DNA of 64,000 bases, taken from contig JAPXFQ010002824.1 of the NCBI GenBank assembly GCA_028564705.1, positions 1,144,501 through 1,208,500 of the forward strand, in the 5' to 3' direction. Shown in pieces: positions 11,763 to 21,724 of the stretch. Each line of letters begins with the position of its first letter. Positions within the stretch are counted from its first letter, which is position 1. The stretch comes from Apricaphanius iberus (taxonomy: Eukaryota; Chordata; Actinopteri; Cyprinodontiformes; Aphaniidae). Position numbers and translations under genes: made by a program. Below the pieces are notes generated by a model that was given only the letters and a program-made list of their open reading frames with translations, was not told the origin of the DNA and did not search any database.

Positions 11763-11772
11763 CATATATAGC
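11763..11772 (-). promoter_or_regulatory. chn2: TATA-like box of chn2 promoter
   Basis: The minus strand reads gctatatatgcgg, followed by a GC-rich stretch (ccgctccgcgctgg) about 25-35 bases downstream where transcription could begin. The region upstream (11780-11990) is GC-richer than its surroundings and non-repetitive, as expected of a promoter. The core TATATA is self-complementary, so plus-strand use cannot be excluded. Confidence 0.45.
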
Positions 11773-12183
11773 CTACCTCACAACCAGACACAACACGCTC
11801 CGTGGATCAGCTTAAAACTGAAGCGTCTCCTCTCGCTAAGCAGAAATACTGAAGGGTTTCTCCGTGCACAGATCAGCTCTGGTTTCCATGTGCCACTTTA
11901 AGGGCTGCGATAAACACAGCGCAGCGTAGACTCGCCTCCTTAAAGCGAAAGTTTGGAGCGTTGTCAATGAAAAGCAGAACAACCAAGTCTTTTTCTGTGT
12001 GTAGAATACAGTACCGGTGTGTTTTCTTTTGTTTTTGTTTTCTAAAAAAAAACTGCTGTTTAGTAAGTCAGTGCCAGTCCAAATGGTTAAACCACACGAT
12101 ACCAGCTGCGGCGCTGTGTATTTTCATCAGAAACATTGTTGTGTCATGTTACGGTGGAGGAGCGAAATTCATATTTTTATTCT

Positions 12184-12198
12184 GCCGCCATCTGGTGG
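12184..12198 (-). promoter_or_regulatory. CTCF consensus match between chn2 and cpvl
   Basis: Minus strand CCACCAGATGGCGGC fits the published degenerate CTCF core (CCASYAGRKGGCRSY) at every position. It lies between the divergent promoters of chn2 and cpvl, where an insulator would make sense. A single motif match is not proof of binding. Confidence 0.4.
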
Positions 12199-13020
12199 TC
12201 ATTTTACAAGTTTGTATGTACACACTAGAGAGTTTCTTTGAACATGAATAATTTAGTAAATGCTTTATTAAATGTGGAGTTAAAATTTGACGTCGTATAT
12301 ACAACAACATTCAAATACCCCCCCCCCCCCAAAAATAAAATAAAATAAATAAAATACAAATAAATCTTCTGATTTTGCATTGGGGGGGGCCATAAGTGTC
12401 TTCCATACACATATAAATGTTTAATACCATCAACAAAATGTGATCATCACAGCTAAACTGAATAATACCAACAATAATACAAACACAAGCTATGATTATC
12501 ATTTATCCAAACCAACCTCGGTGAATTGTGAAAGTATATTGTTCTTTTTAGATCATGACAATTTTTATATTTCATTTCATCAGCCATTAACTGTAGTTGT
12601 CCTTGTGGAAAGTGAACCTCCCTACCTTTCAGAAACTCCCAGCTTCTCTCTCCATTATAAAGAAAAGTGTTCCCACCCTGGGTGTGGCTATAGGTGGGCC
12701 TTGGGGGGGTGGGGGCTGGGGGGGGTCCATCCAAATAAACGACTTTCTTTATAAAAAACTTTAAGCTTATTTTATATTGTTTATATCAGAGAGCTGATAA
12801 GAGGTACCTGTGTAAGGTTTCAGCTTTTATGTGTCTCATTTTGCCCGGATTGTTTTTTTTCTAAGCAGTTTGTGATGTGTACAGACACTAATATGTTGAA
12901 GCAACCGTGAAATAGTGGAAATAACTTCATTTCAATAACATTTATTTGGCCCAACCATTTGTTGGGTGGGCCACCTAAAGCTACGCCACTGGTTTCCACA
13001 ACATGAAACGGCCACAGCCA
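12199..13020. other. Intergenic chn2-cpvl, no gene
   Basis: It holds a poly-C tract (12319-12330), an (A/T)-rich stretch, and a G-rich stretch around 12693-12728. No exons are recognised. Confidence 0.4.
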
Positions 13021-13340
13021 CAATTCAGTTTAGTTCAGCTTATTTATATACAGTAGTGCCGATTCACAGTGGATGTATGATTAAGGCACTTAACAAGAAA
13101 AGTCATTTCAATACAATCATGCACAGTCAGTTTAAAGAGTTTTGTATTTATGGAATCCCAGCAGATTACCTCGAGTCATTGACTAGCAGTTTTTCCCTGT
13201 TGATGCAGACTCCAACCACAGCAGTCCTCTCAGCACTCCCTCATTCTAGCATGTAGCGACGGTGGAGAGGAAAAACTCGCCGATAACAGGAAGAAACCTC
13301 CAGCAAAACCGTGCTCAGTATGGGTGGCCATCTGCCAGGA
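13021..13340 (-). repeat. L2-like LINE 3' tail
   Basis: The wording 'cagcttatttatatacagtagtgcc', 'gattcacagtggatg', 'aaggcacttaacaagaaaag' and then 'gaagaaacctccagcaaaacc' is the minus-strand version of the same 3' tail seen at 9530-10300. It is a 5'-truncated copy. Confidence 0.6.
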
Positions 13341-13429
13341 CTGTCTGGGGGTGAATCTGATGTGTTCAGAGTTGTGTATTGTTGGTTTGCAGCCACTCAG
13401 AGAAGGTAAATCATTTTTTTTCTCTTATC

Positions 13430-13800
13430 TGACTAGAGCATCTCCTTACACTTACCATATCACGGCTTGTGGCAAACCGTGGACAGGACCTGCTCAAAAA
13501 AGAACAACATGTCAGATTATTTCACCTGAGCTGTGGATCCCTTCAGCTCCTCCAGAGTTACCATGGGCCTAGAGTTTTCTCCGATTTTAATTTTCCTTGC
13601 CTGGCCATGTCCTGTAGGTTTGCATTCTCTGTCCATTTTCAGACGGCAGAAAACAGCGGTCTCTGAGATGTTCACTATTTGGAGATTGTTTTGCAATCTG
13701 CAACTGCTTTGAACTTCTCCATGACCTTCTCTTTGACCTCAGTGCTGTCTTCCTTGATCTTCATGATGCTTTTTGTATGTTAAACCTCTGAAGCCTTCTT
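13430..13800 (-). mobile_element. Tc1-like transposase fragment
   Basis: On the plus strand the phrases 'ctgactagagcatc', 'tgtggcaaaccgtgg', 'cacctgagctgtggatcc', 'ctccagagttaccatgggcc' and 'ttgatcttcatgatgc' are the reverse complement of fish Tc1 transposase coding sequence. No inverted repeats are visible, so this is a truncated remnant. Confidence 0.55.
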
Positions 13801-14210
13801 CGAAACAGCTTGATTTATACTGAGATTAAATAGCACAGATTAACTCTGTAGATAACTCCGCTCAATTCATTCATTTCTGAAGGGGATTTGTCACTAGGAG
13901 CTAGTTTATTTCGGCGTTTCAGAGTTTGAAAAGAAATTCATCTTTCTATTTTCAGAATTTTATTTGAAAGTATCTTAAAGACAATGTATAATTGCCCTTC
14001 CACATCAGTTACGCACTCTTGTTGTGATATATCACATACAATACTCAGAGTCTTGTGGTTGTGACAAAACAGGAAAAGGTTCAAGGAATTAAAGAAACTT
14101 CTGCCAGATATTTTTAATAATTCAGCAATCACAAATAAGAGAATACTTTGTTTCACTAAATTATTAGAATTTGTGTTATTAATTAGTAATAATGATTATT
14201 ATTATTACTA

Positions 14211-14627
14211 AGGATGTAAGGAAATACTGATATGCCAATATATCACAGTAATATTTGCCACATTAATGTAATGATTAACAGTAATGATTAATTCATTTTT
14301 TGATTTATAATTTTTTAATGAATTTGAATTGAATTTTGCTATGAATGTAAAAGTATGACTGCTAGTTGGAGGCATTACCTTTTGGTTCCATTGGAGCAAC
14401 TACATCTAGAAATAAAACTGGTTATGTGTTATCGATATTTTATAGATGTGTATAGAAAATGGGTTTGGGTGTTTAGAATGCTGTGACTTTCTACAGTTAA
14501 ATACATTTTTAAAGTCAAAATATAAAGTCTTACTCATAGTATCGCGATATATCACAATTTATTGTATTTTCCCCTTTGTATCGTGACACGTATAGTATCG
14601 CCAGATTCTTGCCAATACACATCTCTA
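14211..14627. mobile_element. hAT-like MITE in cpvl upstream DNA
   Basis: The element begins aggatgtaagg and ends atacacatctcta, an imperfect inverted pair. The interior is full of 'tatcgcgatatatcac' wording typical of these fish MITEs. The flanks share tattacta (14203-14210 and 14630-14637), with the match extending to attattacta. The flank is AT-rich, so the duplication is less convincing than that at 6463. Confidence 0.55.
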
Positions 14628-14883
14628 ATTATTACTAAATTATTATTGTATCGATTTTGTCCAGTAAGTGCTTTGAGCTATCAAAGTGAAGCCTGTTAAT
14701 GAAACTTTTTGTGATATGTATTCCAAACTAACCACCTTAATCCTTCTCATTCCATACCCCATAAATGTGTGTACTCAGAAAACCATAAATTCTGAATGAA
14801 TAGTGATCATCAAAGATCAATCTCATTAATAATAAACTCAATCTTTCCTGCAAGACAGCGTTCGGGGTTCCAACCTGGCAAAA

Positions 14884-14925
14884 ACCACGTGGTTCTCGAT
14901 CGCTCACGTGACCTGGTCATGTGAC
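14884..14925. promoter_or_regulatory. cpvl: cpvl promoter E-box cluster, CLEAR-like
   Basis: Three E-boxes lie within 40 bases just upstream of the inferred cpvl first exon: accacgtggt (CACGTG at 14886-14891), TCACGTGACC (CACGTG at 14905-14910) and GTCATGTGAC (14916-14925). The second differs from the TFEB/TFE3 'CLEAR' consensus GTCACGTGAC only at its edges, and the third has one internal change. CLEAR sites cluster in promoters of lysosomal genes, which fits a carboxypeptidase of the cathepsin A family. Confidence 0.55.
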
Positions 14926-14939
14926 TGTGGTTCACAGTG

Positions 14940-15025
14940 AGGAGTTTTTAATCGCTCTGGTGGTACTTTTCGTTTAGTCGAAGCTGACATTTCTCCCCTT
15001 GCAGTATAGACTGCAGGATAATGAG
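14940..15025 (+). other. cpvl: Probable non-coding first exon of cpvl
   Basis: A good donor (AATGAG|GTGAGT at 15025|15026) and a good acceptor (ACTGTTTTCAG|G at 15189|15190) would remove a 164-base intron directly before the cpvl ATG. The first exon then starts somewhere in 14940-14980, just downstream of the E-boxes. The start is an estimate. The upstream reading frame is open, so an unspliced longer N-terminus is possible in principle but would bury the signal peptide. Confidence 0.45.
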
Positions 15026-15190
15026 GTGAGTGGAGACAAACTCTCCTTCTGCCCGCAGCAGGCTGTGTTATGGTTCAGCTGCGGCGGGATTACTGTTGTG
15101 AAATCTGATTCAGTGCGGTGTTTGAGGCTCCAACAGAGAAAGGCTGTGAAACTCTGGAAGCCTGATCTGAAACCTGTTACTGTTTTCAGG

Positions 15191-18100
15191 ATGCTGAGGG
15201 AAACTCTGGCTCTCCTGTTTCTCTGGACCTGTCTGGAGACAGCTGCCGCCGCCCGAAGCTGTTCGTCGTTTTTCTGCAGGAAATCCCACCGAGTCAGCGG
15301 TCTGAATGGAGCGGACCCCGGGTCCCCTCTGTTTATCACTCCCTATCTGGAGAAAGGCGCCATTGATGAAGGTAAGGGCGACTTTTTACACGACAGAAAC
15401 ACATTGCCCCCCCCCCCCCCCCCCCCCCCCCACGAACAGCATGTCACTCACTTTCTGCGACGTTCACTTTTTCTTGCACTGACACTTCTTGTTTGACAGC
15501 TAGGAAACTAAGCATGGTTGGAGAAGTCCCTGGAGCAAATGTCAAGAGTTACTCCGGATACTTCACAGTCAACAAGACCTACAACAGCAACCTCTTCTTC
15601 TGGTTCTTCCCTGCCTACATGGTGAGTGAGCTCAGCTGCTTCCTCTACAGCAGGTTTCCCCATGTGATTCAGCACTTAAAGAGAGGATCATACTATTTTA
15701 TCTGAGGAACTAAAGTATTCTCCACACACTTTAACTTGAATCCCTCAGTCAACACTGAGTGCATGGATTTAAATCAGGCATATCACATTGCTACAGCAAG
15801 ACAAACTGAGGCAATTTTGGGAGCTTAAAACCTTCTTTTGTTGTATCTATAAATCAGTAACAGAGTTTCAAACAATAACAGTAAAGAGAGAGTCACATGC
15901 CAACTCCTGACTTGCAATAAAACTCAAAATGTGTGCACTCATGAAGATTCTGGTGTTTCAAGTGTTTGCAAAATACAGTCAAGTTATAGTTGAAGGGATA
16001 CTCCAACCCTCTCTCCTTGATAAACTGGGGGTCTAAAGTTGCTTGTAGGTAGAACATTTATAAAATATTGTTTAAAGACCTAAATCAGAATGAGATTCTT
16101 GGCAAAATGGAATATGTGGAAAAATCTGACATTAACTGTATATTTTATTTTATTTTTTATGCTGAGATTGACTATTTTAGTTCTGCAATCTTTTCAGTTT
16201 CACTACCTAAAAAGAGCTAATTTATGCTAATCCTACTTTAAGAATCAGACTAGAATGACCTATAACTTTGCCAAAATGCAAAAATGGGAAGTCCAGCCTT
16301 TACTTTCTCTTTTAAAATTCACCTTTCCTCTAGGTGGTGCTGATTTCTGTCTTATCCCTGACTTCCAGGCAGGCCAGGACAAGGCCCCAGTACTGCTCTG
16401 GCTGCAAGGTGGACCCGGCGGCACCTCCATGTTCGGTCTCTTTGTGGAGCACGGACCTTATGTCGTGTACAAGAACATGACTGGTAAGAAGTGGTGTGGC
16501 AGAGATGGTGATGCTCTGTCTTACTCTTTCATTTTGGAGTCTCAATCTTTCTGTCTTTGCAGTTGGTTTAAGGCCTTTCGCCTGGACAAGCAGATATTCG
16601 GTTTTGTACATTGACAATCCGGTATTTATTTCCCCTTTTTTAACGTACAAAATAATTAAAAGAATTGAGCCCTGGAACCCACCTTTAATACTAAATGTTA
16701 CAAAGTTTATAAAGTCTGCTTTTGTTTGCTAGGTTGGAACCGGTTTCAGCTTTACCGATGATGACAGAGGCTTTGCTCAAAACCAAGATGATGTTGGCAG
16801 AGATCTGTACAGGTCGGCTATCCTACTAAACTATTCAATCTTATGTTTCAGATGTGTTTGTGTTGTATTTGCTTTCTAACGTATCTGTTTCTCTTCCTTT
16901 AAAAGTGCTTTAACACAGTTCTTCCAGCTCTTTCCTGAGTATCAGTCCAATGAGTTTTATGCAACTGGGGAGGTGAGTACCGCCTTTTAATCGTTGCACA
17001 TCGAAACCCTTTAATTGGTGTTTATTTACTTTTTTTATTCAAAAAAGCATATTGTGACTACAGTAATCTGAATACACTCATCAGGGTCATATATAAATTG
17101 ATGTAAGACTTTTATAGTCACATGTGAACAATTTTTCTGTGATTTTTCTTTTTATTTAATTATTTCCCAAACAAGCATGTGATGACAAGCTTGGATTTAT
17201 TGTCATTCAAAGTTATAAATACTGGCTCAACTATGCATATACTATGTGTATGTGTTCCTTACCAAGATGTACAAATGAAACCTTTTCTTTTTTTTTTTAA
17301 GCCATTAAGAAACTTCTGGGTATTTAACCTACACCCCTAAAACTGCTTAATTTAAATCGGTTGGTTTTATGTTACAGACCTGAGCCCTCACTCATCAAGT
17401 GTTCGTAGAAACTGTCCTAAATTCTACCCTATGAATGACATTTACAATGTTCGTACGAACAGTCAAATGTCAGATTTATGAAATGATCGGTGGCCACTCG
17501 TATGCATGTTCCCCCGCAATTATCTGTCGATGAATCCCACATGTGCCTACCTAGTTGCTCATGCCCATTCTCAGTCATTAACTATATTTGGTAATACCAC
17601 AGCATCTGTCAGCTCAGGGGGAACCAATAAAAAACATAACTCAGCCTGGGAGAAAGTGACAAAGGCAGTAAATGCGGTCGGGACGGTGGAGACGTTCCTG
17701 TTGGAAATAAAGGAAAAACTGGTTTTAATATCAAACTAAATAAAATAAAACATTCCTCAACACAAGGGGGCGACAGATATTGATTTTTTTAAGGGATCGA
17801 TACTGATTTTTTTGTCATCCGTCTTAGCCTGATACGGCCTGACTGATAGGAGCTGCCAATTTTCTTAAGCAAATATTTGGAGCCAATGCTGATTCTGCTC
17901 CCTCAATTTACATCATAAAAACAATGATAACAAATGTTATAAGTCCCAATTTAACATTTATTGTGACAGGATCTCCATGCATGATCACCCCCAACATTAA
18001 ATTATGTATTTCTTGGCAAATGCCGAACATTTCCTGAACATTTACTGCAAATCTTTGCATAACTTTTAGTTATTTTTGCTAAAAGACAGACAGTCGCCAA

Positions 18101-20935
18101 CGTGAGCTCCTTGGGAGAGGCGATAAACTGTTAAGAGAAATATTCTGTCAAAGTAAAACTGTTTCAGTCTTGCAGTTCCTCTGCTCTAACAATAGATGCA
18201 CAATTAGAAGTTTACTTGTATTTAGGAATATTTCTATGCACAAGTACAAATTGATAAATACCACACAATGGGTACAATTGTTCCTTTGCATGAGATATGC
18301 AAAGATCTGTGCGCAGGTTCGGTTGATAAATAAGGGCCCTGGCTTCAATAGGCTTGATGTCAGGTCCATTCTAGAAACCTAATTTGAATATGCTTCATCT
18401 GTTCCAAAACCCTCTTTGGGGCGTTTTTAGTCTCTTTATCCTGTTGGAACCATTGGTTGTGTGTCCAAGTTTCAACCACCTAATCCAATCTTTAGCCATC
18501 AGACAATATGGACATTTCTAGAGTTTTCAGGAACAACCCAGTCAGCATCCAGCCTCAAACTAATCATAAACTGGAAGATGACTTGAATACCAAGGTCACA
18601 TCTAGCAGTGAAGGGAGTTTAACATAATCATGGACTGAGAAGTAAGGTGATGGAGAGGCCTTGTGTCGACAGATAATAGCTCTGCGTAATTCCATTTCGA
18701 CGTAGATGGAGAAGTATAAACTAGGGTTTAGATTTGGATTGGAATAAACCTGCCGTAGAACGAACATGTAACCCCCTCAGGTTCTGATGTGTTCTTCACT
18801 TTGCACTTTGTTATTTCTGCAGTCATATGCAGGGAAATATGTTCCTGCCGTATCCTACTACATCCACAAAAACAATCCCACTGCAAAGGTGAAGATAAAC
18901 TTCAAAGGCATGGCTATTGGTGACGGACTCTGTGATCCCGAACTGGTGGGTATTGTGCAACAATTTCATTTTGTGATGTTCCTTAAATCAAAGCAAGTCA
19001 GGTTTTCTTATTTCAGAGGAAGGATGCATGTGGATAATCACTCCATAGCTCTACATACATATTTAATGGCGTTGTATTTCGGGTCTCAACTCTTATCGTG
19101 GTCTCTGTTCTGTGAAACTTCACTCCCCGTCAGATGCTGGGTGGTTATGGAGAGTTCCTATATCAGACAGGAATGATAGACGAACTCCAAAAACAGTATG
19201 TGGACAAGCAGACGGACCTCGGCGTGGAGCTCATCCAGCAGCAGAAATGGGTGGAGGCTTTTAAGGTGGGACGTAGGATGGTACTTTGTGTTACTCATCC
19301 TGTTTTCTTCCTACATTTTGAGTCATTTTTAGAGTGACAGTGTGTAGTTTTTGCAGTACATCTTTGAAAATAGCTGTTAAAATATTATGTAATAATAATT
19401 ATGTTAAGCACATTAATAGCAAAATATTGGCAATATTGTAAAATATGACTTTAAAAATCTGTTTTAAAATACATAGGCGTGGGTCCTCTTTTCAGGGAAA
19501 AGCCATATTAGATGACGTCTTTACTTCTACAAGAGCCCGGACGGACAAAGCGCACGGAACACGCCCGCTATTAAAACATTGATTTCCCCTCAAAATGCAA
19601 AAAAGTTTCGCCATAAATACATTTTTATCTCTTCGCTAGTTCCAAGCAATGAAAGAGAGACTAATGTGCTCGTCATGTTGCTGCAAATAGATAATTCTCA
19701 GGGAATTGAGCGTTTGAAAACAACACTAGTTGGACCTCCGTTGTTGAGTTTCTTACTCGAAGACACAGATACCGCATGCTTGTGATAATTTAGGTATACA
19801 CTGCCCCCTACTGGCCGAAAATTACATTCTGTGCCTGTAACAATCTTGTAAGATCCATCACATGATCGCTGACTATGGAGTAAAAAATGTTAGAAATAAA
19901 ATATTCTTAAAAAACTGCGTCCTTTTCTAATTTCAGGTTTTTGACTCTTTGCTGAATGGAGACATGGATCCGTATCCCTCCTTTTTCCAAAATGCTACAG
20001 GCTGCACCAACTACTTTAACTACATGATATGCCAGGTAGTCCGAGATCAGAGCAGCTACCTGCCATGTTTTAACAAATTTACACTTTCATTCATCATACT
20101 AATTTCGTTTATTATAGGAGCCTGAAGACCAGGAGTATTTCTCCCAGTTTGTGACCCTACCTGCTGTAAGGAAAGCCATTCACGTAGGAAACCTGACCTT
20201 CCATGACGGCTCTCAAGTGGAGAAGCACCTCCTGCAGGATGTCATGAAGAGCATCAAACCATGGTTGAGGGTTCTGATGGACAACTACAGGGTAATGCAC
20301 AGTGGAGAGCTCGCTCATAGGAATATTTCAATTTGCGAAATGAATTGTTTTCTAAAAACCAAATGTGACGGCTGTACAGGTCCTAATCTATAGCGGTCAG
20401 CTGGATGTGATCGTAGCTGCTCCTCTTACTGAGAGGTTCCTGCCGACTGTCAACTGGAGCGGAGCCGCTGAGTATAAAGTCGCTCCCCGATTCCACTGGA
20501 AGCTCCAGCCCAGTGACACCGAGGTGGCAGGTTACGTCAGACAAGTCGGGGAGTTCTTCCAGGTGAGCAGATGCGCAGGATGGTTCAGAATCAGAAAGGT
20601 TTTATCGCCATATCTGTCAGGAAATTGCTGCGGTAATTTGATAAACATTACTATATAAATTAATGCAGGTGATGATCAGTGCAAAAAAAACACGTGACTG
20701 AAACAGAGCGGGTGGTGGGAACAGTCTTAGGGTCATTGTTCATGAGTCTGATGACAGAGGGGACGAAACCCCGAAATGCATGTGCAGATAAGCTGCCATA
20801 TTATTCCTCCTTTTAACCCGTCCATGTGTCCCGCAGGTCATCATCAGAGGAGGAGGACACATTCTGCCTTACGACCAGCCGGCGAGATCCTTTGACATGA
20901 TGGACAGATTCCTTTCAACAAAGGGCTGGGTGTGA
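15191..20935 (+). CDS. cpvl: cpvl, probable serine carboxypeptidase CPVL (complete)
   Basis: Twelve coding exons join in frame to 1434 bases, 477 residues; human CPVL is 476. Exons: 15191-15371, 15500-15621, 16369-16483, 16563-16621, 16733-16812, 16906-16972, 18823-18945, 19134-19265, 19937-20035, 20118-20291, 20380-20562, 20837-20935; all introns are GT...AG. Residues 1-21 form a signal peptide (LALLFLW core, AAAA before the cut). The oxyanion-loop motif GGPGG is at 115-119. The triad is Ser209 in GESYAG, Asp393 in SGQLDVIV and His453 in RGGGHILPYDQP, the S10 peptidase arrangement, so it should release C-terminal residues in the secretory/lysosomal route. N-glycosylation sequons are at 85, 137, 312, 351 and 409. 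The start was chosen because it opens the signal peptide directly after an acceptor. Neighbours chn2 (divergent) and creb5 (convergent) match mammalian order. Confidence 0.95.
15407..15431. repeat. Poly-C run in cpvl intron
   Basis: There are about 25 consecutive C, broken by no other base, inside a 128-base intron (15372-15499). The opposite strand is a G-run able to form quadruplexes. The exact length in the assembly may be unreliable. Confidence 0.9.
17382..18342 (+). mobile_element. Harbinger-like element in cpvl intron, composite
   Basis: The left end 'gagccctcactcatcaag' resembles the reverse complement of the right end 'ttgataaataagggccc', an inverted pair typical of fish PIF/Harbinger-type elements. 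At 17632-17700 the forward frame reads NSAWEKVTKAVNAVGTVETF, a fragment of the Myb/SANT-like DNA-binding protein these elements carry. Around 17770-17900 there is hAT-MITE-like wording (gatcgatactgat), probably a nested insertion. It sits in the intron that splits the cpvl active-site motif. Confidence 0.5.
18600..18732 (-). repeat. Unnamed dispersed repeat, copy 1
   Basis: The minus strand reads ctagtttatacttctccatc and continues with tacgtcgaaatgg. The same words (one base different in the first twenty) occur on the plus strand at 33247-33281. It is probably a MITE. The boundaries are uncertain. Confidence 0.45.
19800..19814 (-). promoter_or_regulatory. CTCF consensus match in cpvl intron
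   Basis: Minus strand CCAGTAGGGGGCAGT fits CCASYAGRKGGCRSY fully. The surrounding sequence (tttaggtatacactgcccc) looks repeat-derived, so this may be a transposon-borne site. Binding is unproven. Confidence 0.35.
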
Positions 20936-21290
20936 AACCATAGCATCGTGGGCTCATAGAACACACTGATTGTTGAGTGTTGATTTTAAAGACTGTTGAT
21001 TGTTACAACAAATGTAAATTAAAACATTTTTGTATATAGTTTTGCAACAATTTGAAAGATCTTTTGTTGTTGTTTATCTGATAACTCATCACTAATGAAT
21101 TGTTCCAGTTTTACTGACTGAAGTAATTCAAGATGATTTTTTTTCTTTTTTTACACAGATCATGTTTCGTATCAATAAGTCTCATAAGAGAAGTGCTTTA
21201 CTTCTTTGTTTTATGAATAGCATTTCTTTGAGATTAGATTTGAAATAATCCAGGTTTGATAATTTGTCTTTTAATAAATGTACACAAGGG
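20936..21290 (+). other. cpvl: cpvl 3' UTR with candidate poly(A) signals
   Basis: After the TGA at 20933-20935 the sequence becomes AT-rich. Candidate poly(A) signals are ATTAAA at 21018-21023 and AATAAA at 21273-21278. The second is followed by a T/G-containing stretch. Which is used cannot be told from sequence. Confidence 0.5.
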
Positions 21291-21724
21291 GTCGCTATAG
21301 TACATTAAACTGTAACTGAAGACACAAATAAAAAAATACATGAAAAAAATTGCTGGTCTAATAGAAAAGCATGAACCTCTGCATCACCACCAAAATCTAA
21401 TCACCTATTCCTGGTCCCACTGCGGACATATCCTGAAAATTTTGTCAACCATTAACTTTTTGAACTTTTCTGCTGACGGACTAACTAGCTAAACAACGTG
21501 GAGTGAGTTTTTTTTTTTTTAAGTTAAAGCAAAACAATTTAATACGCAGAATAGCTTAAAGGTTGAAACATGTTTTTGACAGCTGGATCAGCTATGGCAT
21601 AAATACCTTCTGGCCTGCCTTCTCGTTTTCTGATGTAGTGACAGCTATATGAATTGATTAAAACATCAAACAGTAAATGCATTCTTCCTTGTAACAACTT
21701 TAAGTAGTGTTCCAGATAACTGTA

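Noticed and set aside
14999..15190. 64-residue extension of the cpvl N-terminus
   Set aside because: A signal peptide begins at the internal ATG 15191, and a donor/acceptor pair removes most of the extension. The resulting length (477) matches human CPVL.
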